Positions 32,963 to 42,975 are shown, counted from the stretch's first letter. The stretch: DNA of 64,000 nucleotides from JAPLKB01 sp964532465 (GCA_964532465.1 CAZHHX010000011.1:1-64000), one strand, 5' to 3'. A program made the numbers and translations. Notes: generated by a model not told the origin, from the letters alone.

Positions 32963-34420
32963 ATGCAAACCAAGAATGAACTTGCAAAAATTGTCGGCAA
33001 GGATTACGTGAGTGACAGCAAGGAAGAATGCGCAAAGTATTCACAGGATCAAAGCCTTCTTCCTCCGGGAATGCCCGAAGCCGTAGTATGGCCCGGGACC
33101 TCAGAAGAAGTAGGGAAAATTGTAGCATGGTGTAATGGAAACAACATTCCTGTTGTCCCTGTAAGCTCAAAAGTACACTTTCACGGGTGTACAATACCCA
33201 AACAGGGCGGCATCGTAGTTGATCTATCAAGAATGAATAAAATTCTGGAGATAGACACAGAAAATCGCCTTGTAAGATTTGAAGCAGGCGTCACATGGGA
33301 ACAACTCGTGGAAGAACTGGCAAAAAAAGGTTTAAGACCGATCATGCCGCTGCTTCCGCCGGGAAACCGTTCTCCCCTTACCGATACGCTTGAGCGGGAA
33401 GTACCGACAAATGTGGTCTATGATTACGGTGAACCAATGCAGTCCATTGAAGTTGTATGGCCGAACGGCGACCTCTTCAGATGCGGCTCTGCAAGTGTAA
33501 ACGGTTTCCCTGAATCAAAATCGAGAGGAGCAAATCCTTCAGGACCGGGTCTTGATTTTTACCGGTTTTTTCAGGCCGCACAGGGCACAATGGGCATTGT
33601 CACCTGGGCAAGCATAAAAGCTGAGTCAATTCCGAGAATAGATAAAATATTTTTTGCTCCTGTCAATGACCTGACTTATGCAATGGATTTCCTTTACAGG
33701 ATTCTGCCACGCAGAATCGGTCAGGAATGCCTTCTTCTGAATAATGTTGATCTTGCTGCAATCGCAGCAGGGAAAGGGCTTGGAGACTTTGACAGCCTCT
33801 GTGCCAAATTGCCCCCTTGGACACTTATACTGGTTATAAGCGGTCTATTGAGGAGACCGGAAGAAAAAATAGCCTATGAGGAAAATTTTCTTTCTCAGGT
33901 CTTAAAACATGAATTCCCGAAAATGGGCCTTACAGACAACCTTCCCGGCTTTCCCGGTCTTGGAAGACAGCTTCTGCCCATGTTGAGAAAACCATGGCCG
34001 ACTGATGTCCCTTACTGGAAAAACAGCATAAGAGGCGGATGCCAGAATCTTTTCTTTATTACCAAACCAAATCAGGTCCCTGCATTTATGGATATAATGG
34101 AAACAGTAGCTGCCGGATACAGTTATCCTGCATCTGATATAGGAAGCTATATACAGCCTATTGAGCACAATCGTGCATGTCAGGTCGAGTTCAGCTTTTT
34201 TTATGACCCGGAAGATGCCAATGAAAAAGCTTTTATCGCTGATCTTTGTCTTGATGCAGCAAACACCCTGTTGAATGAAGGGGCTTTTTTCCCAAGACCA
34301 TATGGAGCTCTGGCTCCGATAATATACGAGCGCGCTGCCGGCTACACGATGACACTGAAGCGGTTAAAAGGGGTATTTGACCCGAATAATATTATGAACC
34401 CTGGAAATTTGTGCTTCTAA
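32963..34420 (+). CDS. FAD-linked oxidase, GlcD-like (PCMH-type), subunit 1
   Basis: 485 residues: an N-terminal FAD-binding PCMH domain (about 35-215, with VVWPGTSEEVGKIVAWCN, VPVSSKVHFHGC and GGIVVDLSRMNKI) and a C-terminal FAD-oxidase domain ending in GVFDPNNIMNPGNLCF, the usual end of glycolate/lactate-dehydrogenase-type GlcD proteins. It would oxidise an alpha-hydroxy acid or related alcohol and pass electrons to the Fe-S partner 10 bases downstream. AAGGAGGT precedes the ATG. Length and layout match the family. Substrate not determined; vanillyl-alcohol-oxidase-type enzymes share this fold. Confidence 0.85.
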   Translation: MQTKNELAKIVGKDYVSDSKEECAKYSQDQSLLPPGMPEAVVWPGTSEEVGKIVAWCNGNNIPVVPVSSKVHFHGCTIPKQGGIVVDLSRMNKILEIDTENRLVRFEAGVTWEQLVEELAKKGLRPIMPLLPPGNRSPLTDTLEREVPTNVVYDYGEPMQSIEVVWPNGDLFRCGSASVNGFPESKSRGANPSGPGLDFYRFFQAAQGTMGIVTWASIKAESIPRIDKIFFAPVNDLTYAMDFLYRILPRRIGQECLLLNNVDLAAIAAGKGLGDFDSLCAKLPPWTLILVISGLLRRPEEKIAYEENFLSQVLKHEFPKMGLTDNLPGFPGLGRQLLPMLRKPWPTDVPYWKNSIRGGCQNLFFITKPNQVPAFMDIMETVAAGYSYPASDIGSYIQPIEHNRACQVEFSFFYDPEDANEKAFIADLCLDAANTLLNEGAFFPRPYGALAPIIYERAAGYTMTLKRLKGVFDPNNIMNPGNLCF

Positions 34421-34430
34421 GGAGGATACG

Positions 34431-35750
34431 ATGCGAAAAGACGAAATGTTCGATACACCAAAAAAGAAAGTAGCTTTAGATGTAAATGATTTAAACAACT
34501 TTGTCTATGATATGGACCATTGCATAAAGTGCAAGGGCTGTTATTGGGTTGAACACACCTATATGCCGGGCGTAAACTTCTCCACGAGATGTCCGAGCAA
34601 CCTCTGGAATGATTTCGACTCCTATGGCGCCTTTGGAAAAATGAGGATAGGTCTGGCCGTTAACGAAGGGAAGCTGAAATGGACGGACAAACTCCTTGAA
34701 ATAATCTATGCCGACCCGCTTTGCGGCGCCTGTGATGTTGGCTGCAAACGCAATCTCGATCTTGAAGTAGAACTGACACTTGAGGCATTAAGGGTTAAGG
34801 CTGTAAAAGATGGTGCAGGCCCCATGCCGGCGCATAAAAAAATTGCAAAAAATATAGCCTCAAAACACAATCAGTTCGGGTCACCCGCTGAAAGCAGAAA
34901 AAAATGGATTACAAAAGATATCAATGTTTCAGAGAAGGCGGACATGCTGTACTTTGCCGGTTGCTCTGCTTCATATGCAAACCCTGATATTGCAAAGGCA
35001 ACAGCTAAAATACTTAACGCTTCAGGCAACAAGTTTATGCTTATGAAGGACGAATGGTGTTGCGGAAATACCCTTTATTCAGTCGGCATGATAGATGATG
35101 CAAGGGAACTTGCAAAACGGAATATTGACGCGGTAAAAGCTTCGGGTGCAAAAACTCTCGTTACAAGCTGCGCCGAATGTTACCGCATGTGGAAAGTTGA
35201 TTATCCGAAAATGCTCAATATTTCAACTGCAGACCTCGGTTTCAATGTGGTGCACCTGATTGAGGTTGCCGATGAAGCAATCAAAAAAGGCAGTCTGAAA
35301 TTGACAAAGCCCGTGGATGTTCGGTTCACCTACCACGATGCTTGCGGTGTAAGCCGTCTTTCAGACCCCTGGACACCATGGAGCGGAGAGCGCGGATGGA
35401 TGGGCACGGTAAGCCCTGCGCTTAAAAGAAGACGCGGAACAACAGGGTTATACGCTCAGTCAAGGAATATCTTGAACGCTATCCCCGGAGCCAAGTTTGT
35501 TGAAATGCCGAGGATCAGAGAAAACGCATTTTGCTGCAGTGCAGGCAGAGGTACAAAGGAAGCATTCCCTGATCTTGCGAAGTTCGCGGCAAATCACCGG
35601 CTTGATGAAGTAAAATCAGTCAGTGCTGAAGTTCTCGTGTCTGCTTGCCCATGGTGTAAGAGCAATTTCAATGATGCGGTTAAAGAGAACGGGGACAATG
35701 TGAAGGTAATGGATATTTCTGAAATCATCCTTGCTTCAGTGGAAATATAA
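34431..35750 (+). CDS. Fe-S / CCG-domain protein (HdrD/GlcF-like)
   Basis: 439 residues. An N-terminal Fe-S region has CIKCKGC and later CGACDVGCKRN, one cluster pattern less regular than the usual two CxxCxxCxxxC ferredoxin motifs. Two CCG (cysteine-rich) domains follow: GCSAS, DEWCCGNTL and SCAECYRMW in the first; YHDACGVSR, FCCSAGRG and SACPWCKSNF in the second. Such subunits pass electrons from GlcD- or GlpA-type flavoproteins to quinone or other carriers. It lies between two FAD oxidases with 10-base gaps on each side, so all three form one operon and probably one complex. Soluble, without membrane segments. Confidence 0.87.
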   Translation: MRKDEMFDTPKKKVALDVNDLNNFVYDMDHCIKCKGCYWVEHTYMPGVNFSTRCPSNLWNDFDSYGAFGKMRIGLAVNEGKLKWTDKLLEIIYADPLCGACDVGCKRNLDLEVELTLEALRVKAVKDGAGPMPAHKKIAKNIASKHNQFGSPAESRKKWITKDINVSEKADMLYFAGCSASYANPDIAKATAKILNASGNKFMLMKDEWCCGNTLYSVGMIDDARELAKRNIDAVKASGAKTLVTSCAECYRMWKVDYPKMLNISTADLGFNVVHLIEVADEAIKKGSLKLTKPVDVRFTYHDACGVSRLSDPWTPWSGERGWMGTVSPALKRRRGTTGLYAQSRNILNAIPGAKFVEMPRIRENAFCCSAGRGTKEAFPDLAKFAANHRLDEVKSVSAEVLVSACPWCKSNFNDAVKENGDNVKVMDISEIILASVEI

Positions 35751-35760
35751 GGAGGCAGAC

Positions 35761-37371
35761 ATGAGTATACAAAAACAAGCATATAAAGCGTTAGAAACGG
35801 TAGTAGGTTTAAAGTATATCTCTGATGACCCGGCAATATGCGAAGGGTATCGGTCAGGACCCGGAGGATACGAAAGCGGTCTTGGATACGAAAAGGTGAT
35901 GACTACAATCCCCGGCACCGTTGTATTACCGAGAACTACCGAAGAAGTGTCGAAGATCGTCAAGATATGCAACCGTTACAAAGTTGCTTATGTACCATAC
36001 AGCACAGGTTTTTACGGACCTCGTTCCCATTGTCATGTGGAGAATGAGCTACTAATTGACTTAAAAAGAATGAATGATTTTGAAATAGATGAAAAGCATT
36101 TTTTTATTACTGTAGGCTCCGGCGTGATCTATTCTCCGATTCAGCAGGAAGCGTTGAACAAAGGCGCGTACGTTGTTATAGGCGGAGGCGGAGCACAGGC
36201 TTCAGCTATAGCAAACCTCATCGGCGACGGATGGTCTCCTCTAAGCCACAGGATAGGCCTTCCACACAGACGTATCCTTGGGACAGAACTTGTGCTTCCT
36301 GACGGCGACGTAGTAAAGATGGGTTCTCTTGCAGAAGGTAGCGACCCATTCTGGGGTGACGGACCCGGACCTGATCTGCGGGGACTCTTAAGGGGTTTTA
36401 CAGGGCTTCGCGGCTGCCTTGGTATTGTCACAAAAATGGCAATAAAAACACTTCCCTTCCAGCCTGAACCTCTTGTGCCTACCGGTATTGCACCGAATAC
36501 CGCCCTTGCACTGCCGCCAAAAAGAGTCAAATGGGTGAACTTCCAGATGCCTAACAAAGCAGCCCAGGTGAAAGCAATGTTTGAAATCGGTAAGGCCGAA
36601 ATTGCGGCCGCTGTAACAAAGGTTCCTCTTTTCTGGCGTGCCATTGCCAAGGCTGAATGCAAAGAGGAATTCTGGGAAATCTGGGGTAAGGAAACAGAAG
36701 AAACAATTAAGAATTTCTTTATCGTACGTGTACTTCTTGTTGGTTTTACCTCTGAGGAACAGATGCAGTATGATGAAAATGTGTTAAACGATATTATGAC
36801 AGAACTGGGCGGCATTCCTCGTCCTACAAAACCATCCGATGAATCGTGGATCAAAAACGCAGATTCGGCAGGTATGTGGCTCATGTGCGGTTCTTATGTG
36901 TCTGTTGACTACATCATTGAATCACTTACACAGGCAACACAGCACGGGGAGAGCTATGCAGACCTTAAGAGAAAATACACGCCGCCGCTTATGCCTGATA
37001 ATGGCGATCCGGGATGGTTCCAGAGTTTTGAACTCGGGCACCAGGGTTATTCCGAATTCCTTGTTTACTGGGATCAGGATGAAGATACCAACGGCGTCGA
37101 CCAATTCTACCTTGAGACTGCAAAAATGAACATAAGAGAAAGATTTTACACATCCCTGTTAGGACCTCACCAGCCTCTATATCTGACAGGACCCAAATAC
37201 GGCCCTAACTATCACGAGTGGCTGCTGAAAGTAAAAGATGCCTTTGATCCTCTGTGGGTTTGCCACCCGCCGGTACCGCTTTCGCATGATGATTTTGTGA
37301 ATCGTGCAGAGTGGATGCATCCGCTGAAAGATTGGGAAAGCCCCGAAAAACTGCCCATGCCCCAGTGGTAG
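35761..37371 (+). CDS. FAD-linked oxidase, PCMH-type, subunit 2
   Basis: 536 residues from ATG 35761 (GGAGG upstream); an upstream in-frame start at 35731 lies inside the Fe-S gene. PCMH domain with VVLPRTTEEVSKIVKICN and VPYSTGFYGPRSHC, a second half with GDGPGPDLRGLLRGFTGLRG, and a long C-terminal part (YLTGPKYGPNYHEWLLKVKD). It is longer than subunit 1 and only distantly alike. Two different flavin oxidases sharing one Fe-S partner is less common than the single GlcD-GlcF pair; they may act on different substrates or form a heteromer. A strong terminator follows. Confidence 0.85.
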   Translation: MSIQKQAYKALETVVGLKYISDDPAICEGYRSGPGGYESGLGYEKVMTTIPGTVVLPRTTEEVSKIVKICNRYKVAYVPYSTGFYGPRSHCHVENELLIDLKRMNDFEIDEKHFFITVGSGVIYSPIQQEALNKGAYVVIGGGGAQASAIANLIGDGWSPLSHRIGLPHRRILGTELVLPDGDVVKMGSLAEGSDPFWGDGPGPDLRGLLRGFTGLRGCLGIVTKMAIKTLPFQPEPLVPTGIAPNTALALPPKRVKWVNFQMPNKAAQVKAMFEIGKAEIAAAVTKVPLFWRAIAKAECKEEFWEIWGKETEETIKNFFIVRVLLVGFTSEEQMQYDENVLNDIMTELGGIPRPTKPSDESWIKNADSAGMWLMCGSYVSVDYIIESLTQATQHGESYADLKRKYTPPLMPDNGDPGWFQSFELGHQGYSEFLVYWDQDEDTNGVDQFYLETAKMNIRERFYTSLLGPHQPLYLTGPKYGPNYHEWLLKVKDAFDPLWVCHPPVPLSHDDFVNRAEWMHPLKDWESPEKLPMPQW

Positions 37372-37385
37372 TAACACCCTCCTTA

Positions 37386-37425
37386 ATAAAAAACGCCTTT
37401 CCTGAATAGGGAAAGGCGTTTTTTA
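37386..37425 (+). terminator. Intrinsic terminator of the FAD oxidase operon
   Basis: A stem AAAAAACGCCTTTCC / GGAAAGGCGTTTTTT with loop TGAATAG, followed by a T tract, 20 bases after the stop of the last gene. A classical rho-independent terminator on the plus strand. Confidence 0.92.
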
Positions 37426-37538
37426 TTATATGAATTAAAATTAATATAAATATAAATTATTTAATATTGATAAATAAGTCGTGTTTGTTTACTATGTAAA
37501 TTGGGCTTTTGTAAATAAAATCTAAAAAGGGGGTACAA

Positions 37539-38279
37539 ATGTTTAAAATCAGCAGGTATTTCATTCTGGCAGTTCTGTTTTTTTGTATTATGCTGGGACA
37601 GGCGCAGGCGAGGGACATAATAGTAAGTCTGCCTTTCATTCCTCCACTTGCGGAGACAAAGGATAAAGGGATTCTGGTAGACCTTGTGAAGGCAATGGCC
37701 GAGGAATATAAAGACGGGAAGATTACCTTGCTGGGTGTTTTTCCTTTTCCCAGATCATTGGAAAATGTGGAAAAGGGAAGGGCGGATTTTCACATGCCTT
37801 ACATAACACCGACCAATCCTCAGAGAATCCCCTTTACGTACTCCACAGATGTAATATTCAAGGTTATGTTCATCCTTTGCACAAACAAAAACAACAAAGA
37901 TATTAGTCCCACGAACCTGTCTAAGTTCAAAATAGAGACGGATGAGGGTGTCAAGTATATTCTGGATGCCCCGATACCCAATATAATGGGATCTCCCAGC
38001 ATTGAGTCCAGTCTGCAGAAGGTGGATATGGGAAGGATAGACGGCTGGGTAATGGCTATGCCTGAAACGGATATGGCGCTGAAGAAGCTCAAGCTTAAGA
38101 ACATTAAAAGATGGGAATACAAGAAATTTGACGTGAAGGCCTTGCTCCCTCTTGGTGAAAAAGGCAAAGAAGTTGACAGGATATTTGCCGATCTTGTAAA
38201 GAAGTTGAAAGCTAACGGAAAGTACCAGAAGATTATGGCGCCTATCCTGGATCAGAAATACGATGACTGGCAGCCGTAA
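37539..38279 (+). CDS. Family 3-type periplasmic substrate-binding protein
   Basis: 246 residues: signal peptide (1-24, cleavage near AQA-RD), then a type II periplasmic binding fold of the amino-acid/SBP_bac_3 class (ETKDKGILVDLVKAMAEEY, RADFHMPYITPTNPQRIPFTYS, KYQKIMAPI at the end). No transporter genes are adjacent, so it may be an orphan binding protein or a sensor-like solute binder. A GGGGGT run 8 bases before ATG 37539 serves as a weak ribosome-binding site. It is transcribed alone, after the terminator of the oxidase operon. Confidence 0.8.
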   Translation: MFKISRYFILAVLFFCIMLGQAQARDIIVSLPFIPPLAETKDKGILVDLVKAMAEEYKDGKITLLGVFPFPRSLENVEKGRADFHMPYITPTNPQRIPFTYSTDVIFKVMFILCTNKNNKDISPTNLSKFKIETDEGVKYILDAPIPNIMGSPSIESSLQKVDMGRIDGWVMAMPETDMALKKLKLKNIKRWEYKKFDVKALLPLGEKGKEVDRIFADLVKKLKANGKYQKIMAPILDQKYDDWQP

Positions 38280-38840
38280 AATAGAATATTATCTGATATA
38301 ATCAGGAGCCGGGTTTTGATTTTTTGTTACATTATTTGAAAAGCTGCATTTCTTTCAAGAAAGCCCTTTTTGTTAGAAAAATTAAGACCCGGCTTTTGAT
38401 TTACATCCTTTTTGTTTATGCCTTTTTATCTTGATGCGGAAGTTGATAACCCTCACATTCTCCACACTTCATTCCCAACCATACTATAATAAGTTTGCTT
38501 CACTTGAAAAACCCCGGAGCTTCCATGACCGGTTTCATTTTTTATAACTTACATTTTTTTATAACTTACAGCTCATCCGCTGTATAGACAGGAATGTTCA
38601 ACTTTACTCAAATATTTTAGAATCCGGTCATTTTATAATGTTCACTCCGTGAATATCAAACCCTAATGAATAACACATGCGATATTGCCGGGTACGCAAA
38701 AACCGGATGAACCACACATTTCATCGTCAAAATGATACGCTTCGTCGCTCCATATTTCTTTTCGTCACTGGTCTCTTTTATCCGACAAATTATAGTATTA
38801 AAATTGTCATGTTGATATCTTAAATAAAAGGGGAATTAAT
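38280..38840. other. Non-coding region with a long-range inverted repeat
   Basis: 560 bases with no gene. AGCCGGGT (38307-38314) pairs with ACCCGGCT (about 38388-38395), each followed by TTTGATTT, enclosing about 73 bases. The repeat could fold the transcript end of the preceding gene. The right part is pyrimidine-rich and AT-rich, with TATAACTTACA repeated twice near 38540-38570. The promoter of the ABC-LolA operon must lie in its last 150 bases. Confidence 0.4.
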
Positions 38841-39524
38841 ATGTCGCTCATAGAAATGCAAAACATCAGAAAGGATTACTACTTAGGCGAAACAGTCGTC
38901 CATGCCCTGCAAGGCATCGATCTTGAAATCGACACAGGAGAGTTTGTAGCCATATGGGGACCCTCCGGCTCAGGCAAAACCACGCTTCTTAATCTTATCG
39001 GCGCCATCGATGAACCGACCGAAGGTAATCTCGTCATAGCCGGAACAGATGTCCATGCCCTCTCGGACAACAAAAAAAGTGAACTTCGCAATGAAACAAT
39101 CGGCTACGTTTTTCAGGGTTTCAACCTTGTCCCGGTACTTTCCGCCTTAGAAAACGTCATGCTTCCTCTCCAGATAAAGGGCGCTTCTTCCAAGGAAGCA
39201 AAGGGGAAAGCCCTGTACCGGCTCCAGGAAGTTGGTCTTACTGAGTTTATTAACCATCGCCCATCAAAGATGTCGGGAGGACAGCAACAACGGGTGGCCA
39301 TAGCCCGTGCACTCGTAAATGATCCTTCTTTAGTGATTGCCGATGAGCCCACAGCTAATCTCGATTCGGAAACAGCCCGCATGATCATCTCTATTATGAG
39401 GGATTTAAATGAAAAGGATTCCATCACTTTTATCTTCTCAACTCATGACCAGCGTTTACTGGATCGTGTAAAACGACTCCTTCGTCTCGAAGACGGGCGG
39501 ATTATTAATGGAGGTCAGTCATGA
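38841..39524 (+). CDS. LolD/MacB-type ABC ATPase
   Basis: A 227-residue ABC ATPase of the LolD/MacB/FtsE group: Walker A GPSGSGKTT (about 40-48), Q-loop VFQGFNL, signature MSGGQQQRVAIARAL, Walker B LVIADEPTANLD and switch His in FSTHDQRLL. It powers the FtsX-type permease encoded immediately downstream (4-base overlap). This family extracts lipoproteins or works as a mechanotransmitter rather than importing nutrients. First gene of a six-gene operon to 44797. Confidence 0.92.
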   Translation: MSLIEMQNIRKDYYLGETVVHALQGIDLEIDTGEFVAIWGPSGSGKTTLLNLIGAIDEPTEGNLVIAGTDVHALSDNKKSELRNETIGYVFQGFNLVPVLSALENVMLPLQIKGASSKEAKGKALYRLQEVGLTEFINHRPSKMSGGQQQRVAIARALVNDPSLVIADEPTANLDSETARMIISIMRDLNEKDSITFIFSTHDQRLLDRVKRLLRLEDGRIINGGQS

Positions 39525-40759
39525 TAAAATGGATGAGACTCGCCTTACGCAATATTCTGAGAAACAAACGCCGTTCCCTTGTTACTCTCCTTGCTATAGC
39601 CGTGGGCTTTGCCGCTATAAGTCTCTTCCGCGGATACGCAAGCAACATGTACTCGGGGCTTAAAACAATGGCAATCCGGGGCGAAGGCCTCGGTCATCTC
39701 ACAATCTTTAAGGCAGGATGGTCGGAGAAGGGAAAACTGGACCCGGAAAAGTACATGTTCTCAAAATCGGAGATCGAAAAGATAACAAAGCTTATTACCG
39801 ATGAAAGCGGGGTTGTTCTGGCAACGCCTCAGATCAATTTATCCGGTATCGTGTCAAACGGGACTGTCTCCACTATATTCATAGCTCAAGGGGTTGTTCC
39901 CCGTGATGATAGAACAATAAAAGGGGACTGGGCAGCTTTCAGACCGATAAAAGGTGAGGGGCTGAACGAAAAGAAATCATACGGAGTGGAAATGTCCCAG
40001 GATCTTGCCAGGTTCCTGAATCTTGCACCGGGCAAAGACGGGGTAGTTATGGCCCCTACCCTCGGCGGTCAGATGAACGCACTGGATATACACATATCAG
40101 GTGAATATGATACAGGCTCAGACGCAACCAATGACAAATATATGCGTCTCTCCTTCAATTTTGCACAGTCCCTTCTGGACACGGAGAAAGCTGACAGAAT
40201 TGTTGTTCTCTTACAAGACACCGAAAAAACCGGAAAGATGCGCGCAATGCTCCTTGCCAGGCTCGCAAGCGCAGGTCTTGCCTGTGAGATAAAAACATGG
40301 AATGAACTATCCCTTTTCTATTCCAAGGTAAGAGGAATGATTGATATGATGTTCCTCTTTATATTCTGTATTGTACTCGTAATTGTGGTAATGAGCACCG
40401 TCAATACCATGGGTATGGCAGTGCTTGAGAGAACGAGAGAGATCGGGACGCTTCGGGCTTTGGGACTTAAACGAAGAGGCATATCAATGCTTTTCGCAAT
40501 GGAAGGAGGTTTATTGGGCCTTCTCGGCAGTTTCATGGGGGCTGCGCTGCACATCTGTGTGTGGGCTGTCATTCGCACCATAGGGCCAACTTATACACCG
40601 CCGGGGGTATCGACTCCTGTGCCGTTGACAGTAGACTTTGTGCCTCAAACGCTGGTACTGCTATCGATCTGTCTTGTTATCCTTTCCCTGATAGCAGCTA
40701 TTCTGCCGGCAAAACGGGCAGCCCGGCAGAACATTGTAAACGCCTTAGGACACACGTAA
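39521..40759 (+). CDS. FtsX/LolC-type ABC permease
   Basis: 412 residues with the FtsX layout: an N-terminal membrane segment (about 18-40), a large periplasmic MacB-PCD-like domain (about 42-265), and three C-terminal membrane segments with the conserved LERTREIGTLRALGLKRRGI loop between them. It partners the preceding ATPase. The following LolA-like and outer-membrane genes suggest a route from inner to outer membrane for a lipoprotein or lipid. Confidence 0.88.
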   Translation: MIKWMRLALRNILRNKRRSLVTLLAIAVGFAAISLFRGYASNMYSGLKTMAIRGEGLGHLTIFKAGWSEKGKLDPEKYMFSKSEIEKITKLITDESGVVLATPQINLSGIVSNGTVSTIFIAQGVVPRDDRTIKGDWAAFRPIKGEGLNEKKSYGVEMSQDLARFLNLAPGKDGVVMAPTLGGQMNALDIHISGEYDTGSDATNDKYMRLSFNFAQSLLDTEKADRIVVLLQDTEKTGKMRAMLLARLASAGLACEIKTWNELSLFYSKVRGMIDMMFLFIFCIVLVIVVMSTVNTMGMAVLERTREIGTLRALGLKRRGISMLFAMEGGLLGLLGSFMGAALHICVWAVIRTIGPTYTPPGVSTPVPLTVDFVPQTLVLLSICLVILSLIAAILPAKRAARQNIVNALGHT

Positions 40760-40828
40760 AAAGAGCTGTGGGACAAAGATACAGTTTACACAGACGATGA
40801 GCAAAAAACTAAGGGAGGAATGAAAGAG

Positions 40829-41590
40829 ATGAATACTGAATCAATAAAAAGGTACATGATAGTCCTGGGATATACACTGGCTGTTTGCATCGGTTTTGGC
40901 TTTCCCGCAACATACGCTATGACCCCTGACGAGATATTGAAGAAATCCGATGAAGCCCGCGGCAATACAGATGGTATAGAGTGGGAAATTGACATGGATT
41001 CCATAGAATCCGGTCGTGAACAGCAAAGAACCATCAAAGTCAGCGCCCGCAGTTTCAATTCTCTGGCAGAATTTCTCGCGCCGGCCAATGTAAAGGGGCA
41101 GAAGATGCTCATGGTGGATCGAAATATGTGGTTCGCGAAGCCGGGTCTCTCAAAATCCGTTCCCATTTCTCCGAGGCAGAAGCTTCTGGGCGGCGCTGCC
41201 AATGGCGACATTGCTTCAACAAACTATGCCGGTGATTACAAAATCAGTCGCGTCTCGGAGGGTACGGTAAATAAGCAACCCTGCTTCCTTTTTGACCTTA
41301 TTGCAGTTGATAAAAAGGCAACCTATGACAGCATTAAATACTGGATATCAAAAGAACGTCTCGTAGGAGTAAAGGCCGAGTTCTATACCGTATCAGGGAA
41401 GATGTTTAAGACTGCTGTTTTTGAATACAACAACAGTATCAGTATTGAAGGTGAAACTCGCCCCTTCATTTCGAAAATGATCATTACAAGCGCCATTATT
41501 AAAGAAGATGTCACCACAATGACTTTTCGGAAGGTTTCTTTCAAGAAAATTCCTGACTCGATGTTTAACTTGAATTTGCTAGTAAGGTAG
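40829..41590 (+). CDS. LolA-like outer-membrane lipoprotein-sorting protein
   Basis: 253 residues from ATG 40829, which has the better-spaced GGGAGGA; ATG 40820 is nearly on top of it. A signal peptide (to about 30) is followed by a LolA/LppX-like half-barrel protein (TPDEILKKSDEARGNTDGIEWEIDM, RSFNSLAEFLAPANVKGQKML, MWFAKPGLSKSVPISPRQKLLGGAANGDIAS given by position only, about 95-125). Such proteins shuttle lipids or lipoproteins through the periplasm. Encoded between an ABC transporter and an outer-membrane barrel. Confidence 0.82.
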   Translation: MNTESIKRYMIVLGYTLAVCIGFGFPATYAMTPDEILKKSDEARGNTDGIEWEIDMDSIESGREQQRTIKVSARSFNSLAEFLAPANVKGQKMLMVDRNMWFAKPGLSKSVPISPRQKLLGGAANGDIASTNYAGDYKISRVSEGTVNKQPCFLFDLIAVDKKATYDSIKYWISKERLVGVKAEFYTVSGKMFKTAVFEYNNSISIEGETRPFISKMIITSAIIKEDVTTMTFRKVSFKKIPDSMFNLNLLVR

Positions 41591-41600
41591 GACTGACAGG

Positions 41601-42950
41601 ATGAGGGATAGCCCTTTAAATCCCACATATTTTCTTATAGCAGCTTTAGTATTCATAGCTGTTTTGATATTGTCAGGAACGGGATCAGCCGACACGGATA
41701 CAGAATCCGGCAATGCAGGAAAAACCTTTGCCGAGAAATTTGCCATGGAATTCAGGGTGCTCACATACGGGATTCTCCAGGAACCTTCCTATTCCACACA
41801 AAATCCGGGGAATAATTTCCTCAGAATGCCCCGTTATCTTGGCGATATGGAACTGCGGCCTGATCTGAAGTTCAATACGGATTCTCTGGAGCTTATGGCC
41901 AAACCGAGAATGAGGCTTGAATACAGTGCCTGGACAGGCGCGGGCATGCGTGAGCAAGGCTCGAAATGGGATGATGACTGGTATGTCAATGAATGGCTGG
42001 CCAGAGTGAAGGTAAGAGAAAACCTCTTCGCCTCCTATGGACGGGAAAATCTCCAGTGGGGGCCATCTTTTCTTTTTTCTCCTTCAAATCCATTTTTCCC
42101 TGACAATGGTCGCCGTAACCCCTATCTCGAAGTGCCGGGTTCTGATTTTGCACGGCTTGTCTGGATTCCGGAGAGCTCCTGGACTCTCTCCTTTATTGCC
42201 AATATCGAAGAGGGCCGCAATAAGCCAATAGGCCCTGACCCCTTTGAAAAAATCTATGCAGCAAAGATCGACTATACAGGCAGGGAAAATTATGCTTCTC
42301 TCATCATTTCTCATAAGGAACATATTGGAAATACGATGGGTTTTATGGGTGGATGGACCCTCTCGGATGCTGTCCTTCTCTATGGCGAGGGCGCGTTAAC
42401 CGAAGGCGGCAGAGCTCTCTATCCGGAGGCTAACCGCTCTTTCTTCGGGTCGTCAATGCAGCAGGTTTATAAGGACAGCAATGCTCTGAAGCCGGTCCTT
42501 CTTACAGGAGGCTCCTATACCTTTGAATCAAAGGGAACGCTGACGCTGGAATACGCATATAACAGCCAGGGATACACCGATTCTCAGGCAGATGGATATT
42601 ACACATTGAGACGTAGCGCAGCAAATGCTTTTGCTTCCGGGAACATAATGACAGGACTCTCGCAGATGACCCTCAATCAAACCGCCAATACAGGACTTAA
42701 GTTTTTGCGAAGGAATTACCTCATGCTCCAGTATGTGCAGAACAATATCAGGAATGTTATTGACTTTACTACCCGGTGGACTCAGAACCTCGATGACGGC
42801 TCTTGTCAATTTACCACACTTGTGACATACTATCTCGGTAATCATATGGAACTTTTTTCTGTTGGCACGATAAACGGGGGCGGGAAAAATACGGAGTTCG
42901 GAAGTGTCCTTGATTATCAACTGATGATGGGAATAAAATACACCTTTTGA
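41601..42950 (+). CDS. Outer-membrane beta-barrel protein
   Basis: 449 residues with an N-terminal signal (membrane run about 10-28) and a strand-rich remainder ending in YTF, the terminal aromatic typical of outer-membrane barrels. Alternating patterns such as LELMAKPRMRLEYSAW, LTLEYAYNS and LMLQYVQN support a barrel. It resembles DUF1302/porin-like proteins that accompany LolA-like and export systems, but the family is not certain. It starts 10 bases after the LolA-like gene and is probably the outer-membrane end of the same pathway. Confidence 0.75.
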   Translation: MRDSPLNPTYFLIAALVFIAVLILSGTGSADTDTESGNAGKTFAEKFAMEFRVLTYGILQEPSYSTQNPGNNFLRMPRYLGDMELRPDLKFNTDSLELMAKPRMRLEYSAWTGAGMREQGSKWDDDWYVNEWLARVKVRENLFASYGRENLQWGPSFLFSPSNPFFPDNGRRNPYLEVPGSDFARLVWIPESSWTLSFIANIEEGRNKPIGPDPFEKIYAAKIDYTGRENYASLIISHKEHIGNTMGFMGGWTLSDAVLLYGEGALTEGGRALYPEANRSFFGSSMQQVYKDSNALKPVLLTGGSYTFESKGTLTLEYAYNSQGYTDSQADGYYTLRRSAANAFASGNIMTGLSQMTLNQTANTGLKFLRRNYLMLQYVQNNIRNVIDFTTRWTQNLDDGSCQFTTLVTYYLGNHMELFSVGTINGGGKNTEFGSVLDYQLMMGIKYTF

Positions 42951-42975
42951 GACAGAAATGACGAAGAGGTTAAGC

